Notes under the pieces: generated by a model
What the model was told of the DNA's origin: nothing
Databases searched by the model: none
What the model saw: the letters and a program-made list of their open reading frames with translations, nothing else
Translations under genes and position numbers: made by a program
Shown here: positions 33,360 through 42,565 of the stretch, piece by piece
How positions within the stretch are numbered: position 1 is the stretch's first letter
Layout: every line of letters begins with the position of its first letter
From: Zestomonas insulae
GTDB lineage: Bacteria; Pseudomonadota; Gammaproteobacteria; Pseudomonadales; Pseudomonadaceae
Direction: 5' to 3'
Assembly: GCF_016901015.1 (NCBI RefSeq)
Contig: NZ_JAFEUP010000001.1
Coordinates: forward strand, 434,001 to 498,000
Length of the DNA stretch: 64,000 bases

Positions 33360-33886
33360 TGTTCGTCCACCAGGGCCTGGTAGGCCGGGGCGAGCTTCTC
33401 GCGCCAGACCGTTTCGTCGATCACTCCGACGTACTTGTCGCGGATCACGCCCTTGCGGTCGACCAGGTAGGTTTCCGGTGCGCCGTACACGCCGAGGTCG
33501 AGGCCGAGGCTGCCCTGCGCGTCATTGATGTTGAGTTGGTAGGGGTTGTGGAACTCCTGCAGCCATTTCAGCGCGGCGGCGTTGTCGTCCTTGTAGTTGA
33601 CCCCGACGATGCGCACGCCCTGCCCGGCCAGCTTGTTGAGCACCGGGTGCTCCACGCGGCAGGAGATGCACCAGGTCGCCCAGACGTTGAGCAGCGCCGG
33701 CTGACCCTGCAGGTCGGCCTGGGTGAGGGTCTTGTCGCCCTGCACGCTGGGCAGCGAGAAGGCCGGCACCGGCTTGCCGATCAGCGCCGACGGCAGCAGC
33801 GACGGGTCCTTGAACAGGCCGCTGTAAAGGAACACGGCGACGCCGAGGAAGATCGCCAGGGGAATCAACAGCACCAACCGCTTCAT
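33356..33886 (-). CDS. ccmG: Thiol:disulfide oxidoreductase DsbE/CcmG
   Basis: A 176-residue periplasmic thioredoxin-fold protein anchored by an N-terminal helix (RLVLLIPLAIFLGVAVFLYSG). It keeps CcmH or apocytochrome reduced. The active site is WATWCISC with C73 and C76; CIS replaces the CPT of E. coli. The acidic patch and GVNYKDDNAAALKWLQEF insert characteristic of CcmG are present. Coupled to ccmF and ccmH by four-base overlaps. Confidence 0.95.
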   Translation of the reverse strand: MKRLVLLIPLAIFLGVAVFLYSGLFKDPSLLPSALIGKPVPAFSLPSVQGDKTLTQADLQGQPALLNVWATWCISCRVEHPVLNKLAGQGVRIVGVNYKDDNAAALKWLQEFHNPYQLNINDAQGSLGLDLGVYGAPETYLVDRKGVIRDKYVGVIDETVWREKLAPAYQALVDEQ

Positions 33887-35871
33887 GCTTGCGCTCCAGC
33901 CAGACCGAGCGCTTCACGCACGCGGGTGGTTACCTTGACCCGATAGCGCCGGTCGAGCGCCGCGAGCAGGCCGCCGAAACCGGTCAGCAGGCCGCCGAAC
34001 CAGATCCAGCGCACATAGGGTTTGACGTGCACGCGGACCGCCCAGGCGCCATTGCCCAGCGGCTCGCCGAGGGCCACGTAGAGGTCGCGGCTGAAACCGG
34101 CATCGATGCCGGCCTCGGTCATCACCGATTGCTGCACGGAGTAGAGGCGCTTCTCCGGGTGCAGCACGGTCACTTCACGGTCGCCCTGCAGGACGCGGAC
34201 GGTGCCCTTGTCGGAGGTGAAGTTGGGCCCCTCGAAGTGCGCGGCGCCCTCGAAGACGAAGCGGTAGCCGGCCAGTTCGACCGACTCGCCGGGTGCCAGG
34301 CGCAGGTCGCGCTCGGCGCTGCCCTGGCTGGACAGCACCACGCCGAGGGCGCAGACGGCGATGCCGAAGTGCGCCAGTTGCATGCCCCAGTAGCTGCTGT
34401 TGAGCTTGCGCATACCCTTGAGCAGGCCGGTGTGGCGGGTCTTGTCGAGCAGGTCGCGCACTCCGGCGAACACCACCCAAGCGGCCAGCAGGCAGGCTGC
34501 CAGCACACCCCAGTGGAAGTCGCCGAGCAGGAAGCTGGCCACGCCACCGAGCACCACGCTGGCAATCAGCACCGGGCCGAGCATACCGAGCAGCCAGTTC
34601 AGCGGGGTGTCCTTCCAGCGCACGATCACGCCGACCGCCAGCACCAGCATGAGGATCGCCATCAGCGGCAGGAACAGCGCATTGAAGTACGGCGGGCCGA
34701 CCGACAGCTTGGCGCCGGTCAGTGCGTCGAGCACCAGCGGATACAGGGTGCCGAGCAGGATCATCGAAGCAGCCACCACCAGCACCAAGTTGTTGACCAG
34801 CAGCAGGGTCTCACGCGACCACAGGCCGAAGCCGACCTGGCTCTTGACCACCGGCGCACGGATGGCGAACAGGGTCAGCGAACCGCCGACCACCAGCAGC
34901 AGGAAGGCGAGGATGAACACGCCACGCGCCGGGTCGGAGGCGAACGCGTGCACCGACGTCAGTACCCCGGAACGCACCAGGAAGGTCCCGAGCAGCGACA
35001 GCGAGAACGCTGCGATGGCCAGCAGCACGGTCCAGCTCTTGAACACGCCGCGCTTCTCGGTCACTGCCAGCGAATGGATCAGCGCGGTGCCGACCAGCCA
35101 GGGCATGAACGAGGCATTTTCCACCGGGTCCCAGAACCACCAGCCGCCCCAGCCCAGTTCGTAATAGGCCCACCAGGAGCCGAGGGTGATGCCGATGCCG
35201 AGGAACGCCCAGGCGACCATGGTCCACGGCCGCGACCAGCGCGCCCAGGCGGCGTCCAGGCGCCCGCCGAGCAAGGCGGCGATGGCGAAGGCAAAGGCCA
35301 CCGAGAAGCCCACGTAGCCCATGTACAGCATCGGCGGGTGGATGATCAGGCCGATGTCCTGCAGCAGCGGGTTGAGGTCGTTGCCGTCCGCCGGGGTGTT
35401 GGGCAGCAGGCGCTCGAAGGGGTTGGAGGTAACGATCAGGAACAGCAGGAAGCCGATGCTGATCATGCCCATTACCGCCAGCACGCGGGCCAGCATGGCT
35501 TGAGGCAGCTGACGGGAGAAGATCGACACCGCGAAGGTCCAGCCACCGAGGATCAGTGCCCAGAGCAGCAGCGAGCCTTCGTGGGCGCCCCACACGGCGC
35601 TGAACTTGTAGTACCAGGGCAGCGCGCTGTTGGAGTTGCTCGCCACATAGCGCACCGAGAAATCGTCGACCATGAACGCCCAGGTCAGGCAGGCGAAGGC
35701 GAACACCAGGAAGGCGAACTGGCCCCAGGCGGCCGGCTGCGCCAGACCCATCCAGTGCCGATCACCGCGCCAGGCGCCGATCAGCGGCAAACTGGCCTGC
35801 ACGATGGCGAAGCACAGGGCGAGAATCATCGCCAGGTGGCCCAGTTCGGGCACCAGCAGCATGGCATTCAT
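33883..35871 (-). CDS. ccmF: Haem lyase CcmF
   Basis: A 662-residue polytopic inner-membrane protein that ligates haem to apocytochrome c. The tryptophan-rich WWD domain is the block WGGWWFWDPVENASFMPWL, and conserved histidines lie in GHLAMI near the N-terminus, IIHPPMLYMGY and further loops. The ATG at 35869-35871 is chosen because GGAGG lies seven bases upstream; a TTG two codons earlier is less likely. Length is the usual one (about 650). Fully overlapped with ccmE and ccmG. Confidence 0.95.
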   Translation of the reverse strand: MNAMLLVPELGHLAMILALCFAIVQASLPLIGAWRGDRHWMGLAQPAAWGQFAFLVFAFACLTWAFMVDDFSVRYVASNSNSALPWYYKFSAVWGAHEGSLLLWALILGGWTFAVSIFSRQLPQAMLARVLAVMGMISIGFLLFLIVTSNPFERLLPNTPADGNDLNPLLQDIGLIIHPPMLYMGYVGFSVAFAFAIAALLGGRLDAAWARWSRPWTMVAWAFLGIGITLGSWWAYYELGWGGWWFWDPVENASFMPWLVGTALIHSLAVTEKRGVFKSWTVLLAIAAFSLSLLGTFLVRSGVLTSVHAFASDPARGVFILAFLLLVVGGSLTLFAIRAPVVKSQVGFGLWSRETLLLVNNLVLVVAASMILLGTLYPLVLDALTGAKLSVGPPYFNALFLPLMAILMLVLAVGVIVRWKDTPLNWLLGMLGPVLIASVVLGGVASFLLGDFHWGVLAACLLAAWVVFAGVRDLLDKTRHTGLLKGMRKLNSSYWGMQLAHFGIAVCALGVVLSSQGSAERDLRLAPGESVELAGYRFVFEGAAHFEGPNFTSDKGTVRVLQGDREVTVLHPEKRLYSVQQSVMTEAGIDAGFSRDLYVALGEPLGNGAWAVRVHVKPYVRWIWFGGLLTGFGGLLAALDRRYRVKVTTRVREALGLAGAQA

Positions 35872-35873
35872 GC

Positions 35874-36341
35874 TCAACCCTCCTTCTTCGCGGGCGGCGT
35901 GCTGCCGTCGGGCAGCTTGCCGCTGTCCTTCAGCGCCTTGGTGACTTCCGGCGGCATGTACTTCTCGTCGTGCTTGGCGAGGACTTCATCGGCGATCAGC
36001 ACACCCTCGGCGTCCAGCTTGCCGAGCGCGACGATGCCCTGCCCTTCGCGGAACAGGTCGGGGAGGATGCCCTGGTACTGGATGGTCACGTCCTTTGCGA
36101 AGTCGGTGACCACGAAGCGCACCACCAGAGAATCCGGCGAGCGCTCCAGCGAGCCCTTCTTGACCATGCCGCCGGCACGGATGCGGGTGTCGTGCGGCAC
36201 TTCACCGTTGGCGATCTGGGTCGGCGTGTAGAACAGGTTGATGTTCTGCTGCAGGGCGCTCAGCGCCAGGGCCACGGCCACGCCGAAACCGGCGAGGATG
36301 CCGAGGATGATGATCAGACGCTTCTTGCGCAGCGGATTCAC
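35874..36341 (-). CDS. ccmE: Haem chaperone CcmE
   Basis: A 155-residue periplasmic haem chaperone with one N-terminal anchor ([19 protein letters not shown]). The covalent haem histidine is H124 in [11 protein letters not shown], with Y128 beside it. The start is a GTG at 36339-36341 with GGGAG eight bases upstream, overlapping the ccmD stop. Conserved GGMVKKGSL and [20 protein letters not shown] blocks are in the beta-barrel domain. Confidence 0.95.
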   Translation of the reverse strand: MNPLRKKRLIIILGILAGFGVAVALALSALQQNINLFYTPTQIANGEVPHDTRIRAGGMVKKGSLERSPDSLVVRFVVTDFAKDVTIQYQGILPDLFREGQGIVALGKLDAEGVLIADEVLAKHDEKYMPPEVTKALKDSGKLPDGSTPPAKKEG

Positions 36342-36514
36342 GACTTGTTCTCCCGGCGCAGACGACGCGCCTCTTCTTGCAGATAACGACGCCGCGCCAG
36401 CCAGGGCAGCGCGACGTTGAGGAGCAGCACGCTCAGGCTGATGCCGTAGGCGGTCCACACGTACAGGCCGTGGTGGCCCATGGCGAGGAAATCGGCGAAG
36501 GATGCGAAGCTCAT
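36338..36514 (-). CDS. ccmD: Haem exporter protein CcmD
   Basis: A 58-residue single-span protein too short for casual ORF calling: [20 protein letters not shown] then [20 protein letters not shown] and a basic C-terminus [18 protein letters not shown]. The GHHGLYVW opening and Arg-rich cytoplasmic tail are typical of CcmD, which links CcmABC to CcmE release. It overlaps both the ccmC stop and the ccmE GTG. Confidence 0.93.
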   Translation of the reverse strand: MSFASFADFLAMGHHGLYVWTAYGISLSVLLLNVALPWLARRRYLQEEARRLRRENKS

Positions 36515-37266
36515 TTTACGCCTCCCAGCTGCTTGCCGATCTCGGCCTTGACCCAGCTGCTACGCGCCTCGCGCTTGAGCACTTCGAGGCGCATGCGCAT
36601 GAGCAGTACGGCGCCGAAGAAGCAGTAGAAGCCGAGCACCATGACCAGCAGCGGCAGCCACATTTCCACCGGCATCGCCGGTTTCTCGGTGAGCTTGAAA
36701 GTGGCCGGCTGGTGCAGGGTGTTCCACCACTCCACCGAGTACTTGATGATCGGGATGTTGATCACCCCGACGATGGCCAGCACCGCGCAGGCCTTGGCGG
36801 CGCTGTCGCGGTTGCTGATCGCCTGGCCGAGGGCGATCACACCGAAATACAGGAACAGCAGGATCAGCATCGAGGTCAGTCGGGCATCCCAGACCCACCA
36901 CGAACCCCAGGTCGGCTTGCCCCAGATGGCCCCAGTGAGCAGTGCGATCACTGTCATCCAGGCCCCGAACGGCGCGGCCTGCTGGAGGAATACATCGGCC
37001 AGCTTCATCTTCCACACCAGCCCGACCACCCCGGCCACCGCCAGCATGATGTAGCAGGACTGGGCGAGGATCGCCGCCGGCACGTGGATGTAAATGATCC
37101 GGAAGCTATTGCCCTGCTGGTAGTCCGGCGGCGCGAACGCCAGGCCCCAGACCAGACCAACGGCGAGCAGCAGCGCGGCGGCAATCGCCAGCCAGGGCAG
37201 CCAGCGCCCGCTCTTTTCGTAGAACCACTTGGGCGAACCCCATTTGTGAAACCAGGACCAATTCAT
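36511..37266 (-). CDS. ccmC: Haem exporter protein CcmC
   Basis: A 251-residue six-span membrane protein presenting haem to CcmE. It carries the WWD signature in the block [14 protein letters not shown] and flanking histidines in [12 protein letters not shown] and in [10 protein letters not shown]. The start [10 protein letters not shown] at 37264-37266 follows the ccmB stop by 14 bases. Upstream frame extension overlaps ccmB and is not credible. Confidence 0.95.
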   Translation of the reverse strand: MNWSWFHKWGSPKWFYEKSGRWLPWLAIAAALLLAVGLVWGLAFAPPDYQQGNSFRIIYIHVPAAILAQSCYIMLAVAGVVGLVWKMKLADVFLQQAAPFGAWMTVIALLTGAIWGKPTWGSWWVWDARLTSMLILLFLYFGVIALGQAISNRDSAAKACAVLAIVGVINIPIIKYSVEWWNTLHQPATFKLTEKPAMPVEMWLPLLVMVLGFYCFFGAVLLMRMRLEVLKREARSSWVKAEIGKQLGGVK

Positions 37267-37280
37267 CACGGTGACTCTAG

Positions 37281-37952
37281 TTATTCGCCGACGCTGATAG
37301 TCAGGCCGGCGGCGATGGCAAAGGGTGTCAGGGTCACCGCCAGGGCGGTGAGGCTGGCCAGCCACAACAGGTGGCCGAGCGCCGGCAGTCCTTGCAGGGA
37401 AGCTTGCAACGCACCGCTGCCGAGAATCAGCACCGGGATGTACAGCGGCAGAATCAGCAGCGCCAGCAGCAGGCCGCCGCGCTTCAGGCCGACCGTCAGC
37501 GCCGCACCGACCGCGCCGAGCAGGCTCAGCACCGGCGTGCCGAGCAGCAGCGACAGCAGCAGCACCGGCAGGCAGCGCGCCGGCAGGCCCAGCATCAGCG
37601 CCAGCACCGGCGCCAGCACCACCAGCGCCAGCCCGGAAAACAGCCAGTGTGCCAGCACCTTGGCCAACACCAGAAGGGGCAACGGGTGCGACGAAAGGAC
37701 CCACTGCTCCAGCGAGCCGTCCTCGAAATCACTGCGGAACAGGCCGTCCAGCGACAGCAGCACGGCCAGCAGCGCCGCTACCCAGACCAGGCCCGGTGAC
37801 AAGGTCTGCAACAATTGAGTTTCCGGGCCAACGGCGAGCGGGAACAGCGCCACCACGATAGCGAAGAACACCAGCGGGTTGGCCAATTCCGCCGGACGGC
37901 GGAACAGCAGACGAGCTTCGCGGGCGACCAGCAGGGTAAAGACGTTGCTCAT
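37281..37952 (-). CDS. ccmB: Haem exporter protein CcmB
   Basis: A 223-residue six-span ABC permease that works with CcmA in releasing holo-CcmE. It begins [20 protein letters not shown] and contains the [14 protein letters not shown] loop typical of the family, then runs of leucine-rich spans. Its ATG overlaps the ccmA stop. The length is the family norm. Confidence 0.94.
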   Translation of the reverse strand: MSNVFTLLVAREARLLFRRPAELANPLVFFAIVVALFPLAVGPETQLLQTLSPGLVWVAALLAVLLSLDGLFRSDFEDGSLEQWVLSSHPLPLLVLAKVLAHWLFSGLALVVLAPVLALMLGLPARCLPVLLLSLLLGTPVLSLLGAVGAALTVGLKRGGLLLALLILPLYIPVLILGSGALQASLQGLPALGHLLWLASLTALAVTLTPFAIAAGLTISVGE

Positions 37953-38605
37953 GCCGCGCGGCGCCCCAGGTCAAGATCGCGATAGCCGCTCGGCGTCAGG
38001 GCCAGCGTGTGGTGGGTGGTCAGCACCACCAGGCCGCCCTGCTCGCAGTGGCGGGCCAGGTGCGCCTCGAGTTGGGCGACGCCCTGCTTGTCGAGGGCGG
38101 TGAAGGGCTCGTCGAGAATCCACAGCGGCGGCGCGTCGAGGTACAGGCGTGCCAGCGCGACACGGCGCTGCTGGCCGGCGGACAGTGTGTGGCACGGCAC
38201 GTCTTCGAAGCCGCGCAGACCGACCGCCTCCAGCGCCTGCCAGATCGCCGCGCGCTCGGCCGGCTCGTGCAGGGCGCACAGCCAGGCGAGGTTCTCCTCG
38301 GCGGTGAGCAGGCCCTTGATCCCGGCGGCATGACCGATCCACAACAGGTTGCGCGCCAGCTCGCCACGCAGCTTGTCCAGCGGCTGGGCGTTCAGGCGCA
38401 CCTCGCCGGAGGTCGGGCGCATCAGCCCGGACAACAGGCGCAGCAGGCTGGTCTTGCCGCTGCCGTTCGGCCCGCTGACCTGCAGCATGTCGCCGCCGTG
38501 CAAACTCAGGTCGAGCCCCTCGAACAGCAGGCGCCAATCACGCTCACAGGCGAGTGCCACGGTTTCGAGTACTGGACTGGTCACGGCATGCGGGTCCACA
38601 GGCAT
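37949..38605 (-). CDS. ccmA: Cytochrome c biogenesis ATP-binding protein CcmA
   Basis: A 218-residue ABC ATPase, first gene of the ccm operon. Walker A GPNGSGKT is at residues 45-52, the signature is [16 protein letters not shown], Walker B is [14 protein letters not shown], and the switch region reads VVLTTHH. Start at 38605; a GTG eight residues in (before [10 protein letters not shown]) is an alternative. The promoter must lie in the 150 bases shared with the divergent fliK-like gene. Confidence 0.94.
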   Translation of the reverse strand: MPVDPHAVTSPVLETVALACERDWRLLFEGLDLSLHGGDMLQVSGPNGSGKTSLLRLLSGLMRPTSGEVRLNAQPLDKLRGELARNLLWIGHAAGIKGLLTAEENLAWLCALHEPAERAAIWQALEAVGLRGFEDVPCHTLSAGQQRRVALARLYLDAPPLWILDEPFTALDKQGVAQLEAHLARHCEQGGLVVLTTHHTLALTPSGYRDLDLGRRAA

Positions 38606-38755
38606 TCAAGTCGGCAGGGGGTCGGCCGCTATACTGGCATACGCCGGCTGTCCGGCCGGCCAGAGCGGATAGCGCGAGAGCGGGAAACGGGCGGCATTAT
38701 ACATACCCGGCTCGGCAAGCCGCAGCGGCCATTTTCAACAGGTTGTAACCCGTCC

Positions 38756-40297
38756 ATGACCGAAATCAGCGGCTCTCGCCCGCTCCCCGCCACTCCCCCA
38801 CCGACACGCACCAGCCAGGCCATCGACCAGGCCCTCAAGCTGCTGCAGCCGCTGGACGGCGCGCTGGCGACCGGAGAAACCGCCAAGGCCGAAGTGATCG
38901 CCGTGCGCGAAGCGGTGGCGCAGAGCTTCCAGGTGCTGCTGCGCCTGACCCTGGCCAGCGGTGCGCAGACCACCGTGCAAGCCACCAGCAGCCAGCCGCT
39001 GGCCCAGGGCAACCTGCTGAACGTCACCGCGCTGTCCGACACGCGCCTGGCGCTGAGCCTGCAGAATGTCGGCGAACGGGCGCTGAGCAAGCTGGACCTG
39101 AGCCTGCTGCCGGTCGGCACGCTGATCCAGGGCAAGGTCGAAGCCCGTGAACAGATCGCCCAGCTCAAGGCGCAGCAGACGCTCTATCGGGTGGTTGTCA
39201 ACCTGCTCAACACGCCGCTGGCCGGCAGCAAGCTGAACGTGGAAACGCACATGGCGCTGCCCGTCGGCAGCTTGCTCACCGCCCAGGTACAGGGCGGCCA
39301 GGCATTGAGTTTCCTGCCGCTGAGCGGGCGCCTCGATCAATTGGCCATCGGCCAGCAATTGCAGGCGCAGGGCAGCCGTCAGGGCTCGCTCGACGCCCTG
39401 CTTGGCGCCCTGCAGGGTCTGGCCGGCGCCGACCTGCCCGACGGGCTGCGCGGCAGCATCGACAAGCTGCTGGCCGGCCTGCCCGACCTCGCCCAGCTCA
39501 GCGACGCCAAGGGCCTGGCCAAGGCCCTGGAAAACAGCGGCATGCTGCTCGAGGCACGCCTGCTCGGCGGCCAGGCCGGCGCCTTGCCGCAGGACCTGAA
39601 GGCCAACCTGTTGCGCCTGATCGCCCAACTGTCGCCGCAGCTGCCGAATGCCACGCCGCTGACCGCCGCGGTGGTCGGTACCCTGGCGCAAGCCCTGCCG
39701 ACCTTCGCGCGCAACACCCTTGGCGCGCTCGGACAGAGCGGCGGCCGCCAGCAGGCGCTCGGCTTCCCGTTGCCGCCACGCCTGCAGCAGGCCTTCGAGG
39801 AAGGCGAAGCCGATCTGGAAACCCTGCTCAAGCTGGCCGCCGCTGCGGTCTCGCGCCTGCAGACCCATCAGCTCGCCAGCCTGGCGCAGAGCCAGACCAC
39901 GCCCGAAGGCCACCTGCTGACCACCTGGCAACTGGAACTGCCGATGCGCAACCAGCAGGAGCTGGTACCGTTGCAGCTCAAGGTGCAACGCGAGGAACAG
40001 GCCAAGCGCGGCAAGCAGGAACAGGCGGAAACGCTCTGGCGCATCGAGCTGGCCTTCGACCTGGCGCCGCTGGGTCCGCTGCAGGTCCAAGCGCAACTCG
40101 CCTATGGCAGCCTATCCAGCCAGATGTGGGCCGAGCGCCTGGATACCGCGCGATTGATCGACAGCGAGCTGACCAACCTGCGCCAGCGCCTGCTCGACGC
40201 CGGTCTGACCGTCGGCGACCTGGCTTGTCGCCAGGGCATTCCGCCGCAAGGCCCGCGCACCAACCTCGAACAACGCTGGGTCGACGAAACCGCATGA
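38756..40297 (+). CDS. FliK-like flagellar hook-length control domain protein
   Basis: A 513-residue hydrophilic protein, rich in Gln/Leu/Ala, with a C-terminal Flg_hook-type domain (AETLWRIELAFDLAPLGPLQVQAQLAYG then WAERLDTARLIDSELTNLRQ). It is a paralogue of the canonical fliK found at 60554 and lacks the long acidic/alanine N-terminus of that gene. It is followed by a four-base overlap with a FlhB C-domain protein, an association that hints at a role in type III export substrate handling. The ATG at 38756 has only a weak ribosome binding site (CAGGTTGTAACCCGTCC). Function is not established to my knowledge. Confidence 0.8.
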   Translation: MTEISGSRPLPATPPPTRTSQAIDQALKLLQPLDGALATGETAKAEVIAVREAVAQSFQVLLRLTLASGAQTTVQATSSQPLAQGNLLNVTALSDTRLALSLQNVGERALSKLDLSLLPVGTLIQGKVEAREQIAQLKAQQTLYRVVVNLLNTPLAGSKLNVETHMALPVGSLLTAQVQGGQALSFLPLSGRLDQLAIGQQLQAQGSRQGSLDALLGALQGLAGADLPDGLRGSIDKLLAGLPDLAQLSDAKGLAKALENSGMLLEARLLGGQAGALPQDLKANLLRLIAQLSPQLPNATPLTAAVVGTLAQALPTFARNTLGALGQSGGRQQALGFPLPPRLQQAFEEGEADLETLLKLAAAAVSRLQTHQLASLAQSQTTPEGHLLTTWQLELPMRNQQELVPLQLKVQREEQAKRGKQEQAETLWRIELAFDLAPLGPLQVQAQLAYGSLSSQMWAERLDTARLIDSELTNLRQRLLDAGLTVGDLACRQGIPPQGPRTNLEQRWVDETA

Positions 40298-40623
40298 CAC
40301 GCCAAGCCCCCCGCCAGGCCATTGCCCTCACCTACGACGGGCAGAGCGCGCCAACCCTCAGCGCCAAGGGCGACGACGAACTGGCCGAGGCGATCCTCGC
40401 CCTCGCCCGCGAGTACGAAGTGCCGATCTACGAGAACGCCGAACTGGTCGGCCTGCTGGCGCGCCTGGAACTTGGCGAGGCGATCCCCGAGGCGCTGTAC
40501 CGCTGCATCGCCGAAATCATTGCCTTCGCCTGGCATCTCAAGGGCAAGTACCCGAGTGGCTTCGACCCGCATGCGCGCGGCGGCGCCGAGCTGCCGCTGC
40601 TCGAAGGACCGAAATCGGCCTGA
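40294..40623 (+). CDS. FlhB C-terminal domain-like protein
   Basis: A 109-residue cytoplasmic protein homologous to the cytoplasmic domain of FlhB after its autocleavage site. ALTYDGQSAPTLSAKGDDELAEAI aligns with ALKYDPDKGGAPMLLAKGGD of the full FlhB in this window, and EVPIYENAELVGLLAR and EALYRCIAEIIAFAWHLKG with its end. It has no membrane part and no NPTH cleavage motif. Similar proteins (FhlB/YlqH) can substitute for the cleaved FlhB fragment in other bacteria. Coupled to the FliK-like gene by ATGA overlap. Confidence 0.85.
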   Translation: MTRQAPRQAIALTYDGQSAPTLSAKGDDELAEAILALAREYEVPIYENAELVGLLARLELGEAIPEALYRCIAEIIAFAWHLKGKYPSGFDPHARGGAELPLLEGPKSA

Positions 40624-40634
40624 CACGACGTGTC

Positions 40635-40661
40635 GCCCGCGCCGCGCGAAGTGTCGCGGGC
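40635..40661. terminator. Hairpin between convergent FlhB-like and DUF2802 genes
   Basis: GCCCGCG pairs with CGCGGGC around a 13-base loop that can itself fold (CCGCGCG). It sits in the 70-base convergent gap, where a terminator is expected; there is no T run. Confidence 0.35.
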
Positions 40662-40693
40662 ACGCCGATGCAGGAGTCTGACGGTGGAGAATC

Positions 40694-41098
40694 TCAGGCC
40701 TTCGGCCGGCCCTGATTGAGCTTGCTGACCAGCTCGGCTTCGGCGCGACTGAGGCCGCAGGACTGGGTCAGGTCATCGACGCTGGCGCCCAGGCCGACCA
40801 GGCGCGCGGCCTGGGTGAACGACAGGCTGGTAGGATCGCGCTGTTCGATCTGTTGCAGTTTGTCCGGCAGCGGCGCCACGGTGCGGCGCAGCTCGTAGAG
40901 TTCCTCGCCCATGCGAATGCTGCCGGCCAGGTAGGTGTCCAGGCGCTTGCCCAGCTCCTTGATGCGCTGGTCGCGTTGCGCGTCGCGCTTGGCCTGCTCC
41001 GCCGCCTGCGTGCGCAGCCGGCCAGCCAGCCGCACGCAGGTGGCCGCCAGGCCGATGCAGGCCAGGGCAAGAACGAGCAGCGCGACCTCGATCAACAA
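40694..41098 (-). CDS. DUF2802 domain protein of chemotaxis cluster
   Basis: A 134-residue protein with one N-terminal span (ALLVLALACIGLAATCVRLAG), a coiled-coil stretch (QAKRDAQRDQRIKELGKRLD) and the DUF2802 C-terminus SFTQAARLVGLGASVDDL and LSRAEAELVSKLNQGR. The start is a TTG at 41096-41098 (or the next codon, also TTG), immediately after the cheW stop. It ends the che operon. A role in the polar chemotaxis apparatus is suggested by position only. Confidence 0.82.
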   Translation of the reverse strand: MLIEVALLVLALACIGLAATCVRLAGRLRTQAAEQAKRDAQRDQRIKELGKRLDTYLAGSIRMGEELYELRRTVAPLPDKLQQIEQRDPTSLSFTQAARLVGLGASVDDLTQSCGLSRAEAELVSKLNQGRPKA

Positions 41099-41099
41099 C

Positions 41100-41579
41100 T
41101 CAGATGGCCTCCAGCTCCGACCACTCTTCCTCGGTCATCATCTTGTCCAGCTCGACCAGGATCAGCAGTTCGCCGTTCTTGTTGCAGACGCCCTGGATGA
41201 ACTTGGCCGACTCGTCGTTACCGACGTTCGGTGCGGTTTCCACCTCGGACTGCCGCAGGTAAACCACTTCGGCGACGCTGTCGACGAGGATGCCGACCAC
41301 TTGCTTGTCCGCCTCGATGATCACGATGCGGGTGTTGTCGCTGACCGGCGCCGGGGCCAGGCCGAAGCGCTGACGGGTGTCGATCACCGTCACCACGTTG
41401 CCGCGCAGGTTGATGATGCCCAGCACGTAGCTCGGCGCACCCGGGACCGGCGCGATTTCGGTGTAGCGCAGTACTTCCTGGACCTGCATCACGTTGATGC
41501 CGTAGGTCTCATTGTCCAGACGGAAGGTGACCCACTGCAGAATGGGATCTTCGGAGCCTTGCATCGCCGTTTTCTTCAT
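41100..41579 (-). CDS. cheW: Chemotaxis coupling protein CheW
   Basis: A 159-residue CheW with the two five-stranded barrels that bridge receptors and CheA. Conserved WVTFRLDNETYGINVMQVQEVLR and GIINLRGNVVTVID blocks are clear, with VGILVDSVAEVVYL following. The start at 41579 (MKKTAMQGSEDP) precedes the domain by about twelve residues. Downstream of parP, 94 bp away, same strand. Confidence 0.95.
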   Translation of the reverse strand: MKKTAMQGSEDPILQWVTFRLDNETYGINVMQVQEVLRYTEIAPVPGAPSYVLGIINLRGNVVTVIDTRQRFGLAPAPVSDNTRIVIIEADKQVVGILVDSVAEVVYLRQSEVETAPNVGNDESAKFIQGVCNKNGELLILVELDKMMTEEEWSELEAI

Positions 41580-41673
41580 TTCCTAGCCTCATCCAAACCC
41601 GCTAGCGGCGGTACGCGCGGGTCAGCCCGCTGTTATTAACACAGAGTCCCGCCCCACGGCGAGACGCTTTCAA

Positions 41674-42495
41674 TCAGTTCAGCCGGCCTTCGGCCAGGCG
41701 CTTGGCGCCGCCACTGGCGATCAGCTCGGCGAGCGCCGCGACATCCAGCAAGGCGCACATGTGTTCGATCACGGTGCCGGCCAGCCACGGGCGCTGGGCA
41801 CGCTGGCCGCGCCACTTGACCTCGGCCGGATCGAGACGGATCGAGCGGCTGACCTGATGCACCGCCAGTCCCCACTCGTAGCCGTTCACCGAAATCACGT
41901 ACTGCAGGCCCTGGCGGAAATCGTCGCGATAACGATCGGGAATCAGCCAGCGCGCGGTATCCAGCACCTTGAGGTTGCCCGCCTGGCTCGGCAGCAAGCC
42001 AAGGAACCAATCAGGCTGACCGAACAGCGGAGTCAGCTCCTGCTCGCCCAACGGGTAAATCGAGCCGAGGCACACCAGCGGCACCGCCAGGGTCAGCCCG
42101 GCGACGTCGAACAGCAGGCACTCGAACGGCTCTTCAGCCCAGCTCGGTCGACCGTCGGCAGTCAGCGTCAGCAGCGGCGCCGGCGCATCAGCGCCTTGCA
42201 GCTCCGCCACCGGCGGCACGGTGATCGCATCGACCACCGGCGCCACGACCGGCGCGGGCGGTGGCTCGACCGCGGCCACTTCAACGACGACCGGCGCCAC
42301 CGGCACTACAACCTCGGCCGGCAGCGGCACAATCACCGAGCGCGCATCGCGGACCTGCTCTTCCAGCACTGCAGCCTCGAACTCCTCGAGGCTGACCGAT
42401 TCGGCCAGTTCGTTCGCAGCCTCCTGCAGCAGGCCGTCCAGATAGGACTGCAGGGCCAGCTGAGGGCGGGTAGCGGTGGCGACGGTTCGACTCAT
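41674..42495 (-). CDS. parP: CheW-domain protein ParP (chemotaxis array polar localisation)
   Basis: A 273-residue protein. The N-terminal third has a helix SYLDGLLQEAANELAESVS, then a proline/valine-rich linker (VVVPVAPVVVEVAAVEPPPA region). The C-terminal part is a diverged CheW domain (CLLFDVAGLTLAVPLVCLG ... SVNGYEWGLAVHQVSRSI). This is the layout of ParP, the partner of ParC that tethers chemotaxis arrays at the pole in Vibrio and Pseudomonas. Located between parC and cheW. Function by homology and synteny. Confidence 0.85.
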   Translation of the reverse strand: MSRTVATATRPQLALQSYLDGLLQEAANELAESVSLEEFEAAVLEEQVRDARSVIVPLPAEVVVPVAPVVVEVAAVEPPPAPVVAPVVDAITVPPVAELQGADAPAPLLTLTADGRPSWAEEPFECLLFDVAGLTLAVPLVCLGSIYPLGEQELTPLFGQPDWFLGLLPSQAGNLKVLDTARWLIPDRYRDDFRQGLQYVISVNGYEWGLAVHQVSRSIRLDPAEVKWRGQRAQRPWLAGTVIEHMCALLDVAALAELIASGGAKRLAEGRLN

Positions 42496-42565
42496 GACGA
42501 AAACCTGAAAAGAGGCACTGACCTAGCTATCGGCAGGACGGTGGCAGGACTTGAGCGCCGGCGCA

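Noticed and set aside
33889..36231. 780-residue plus-strand open frame opposite ccmF and ccmE
   Set aside because: Antisense shadow of well-recognised ccm genes, His/Gln/Arg-rich with no domain.
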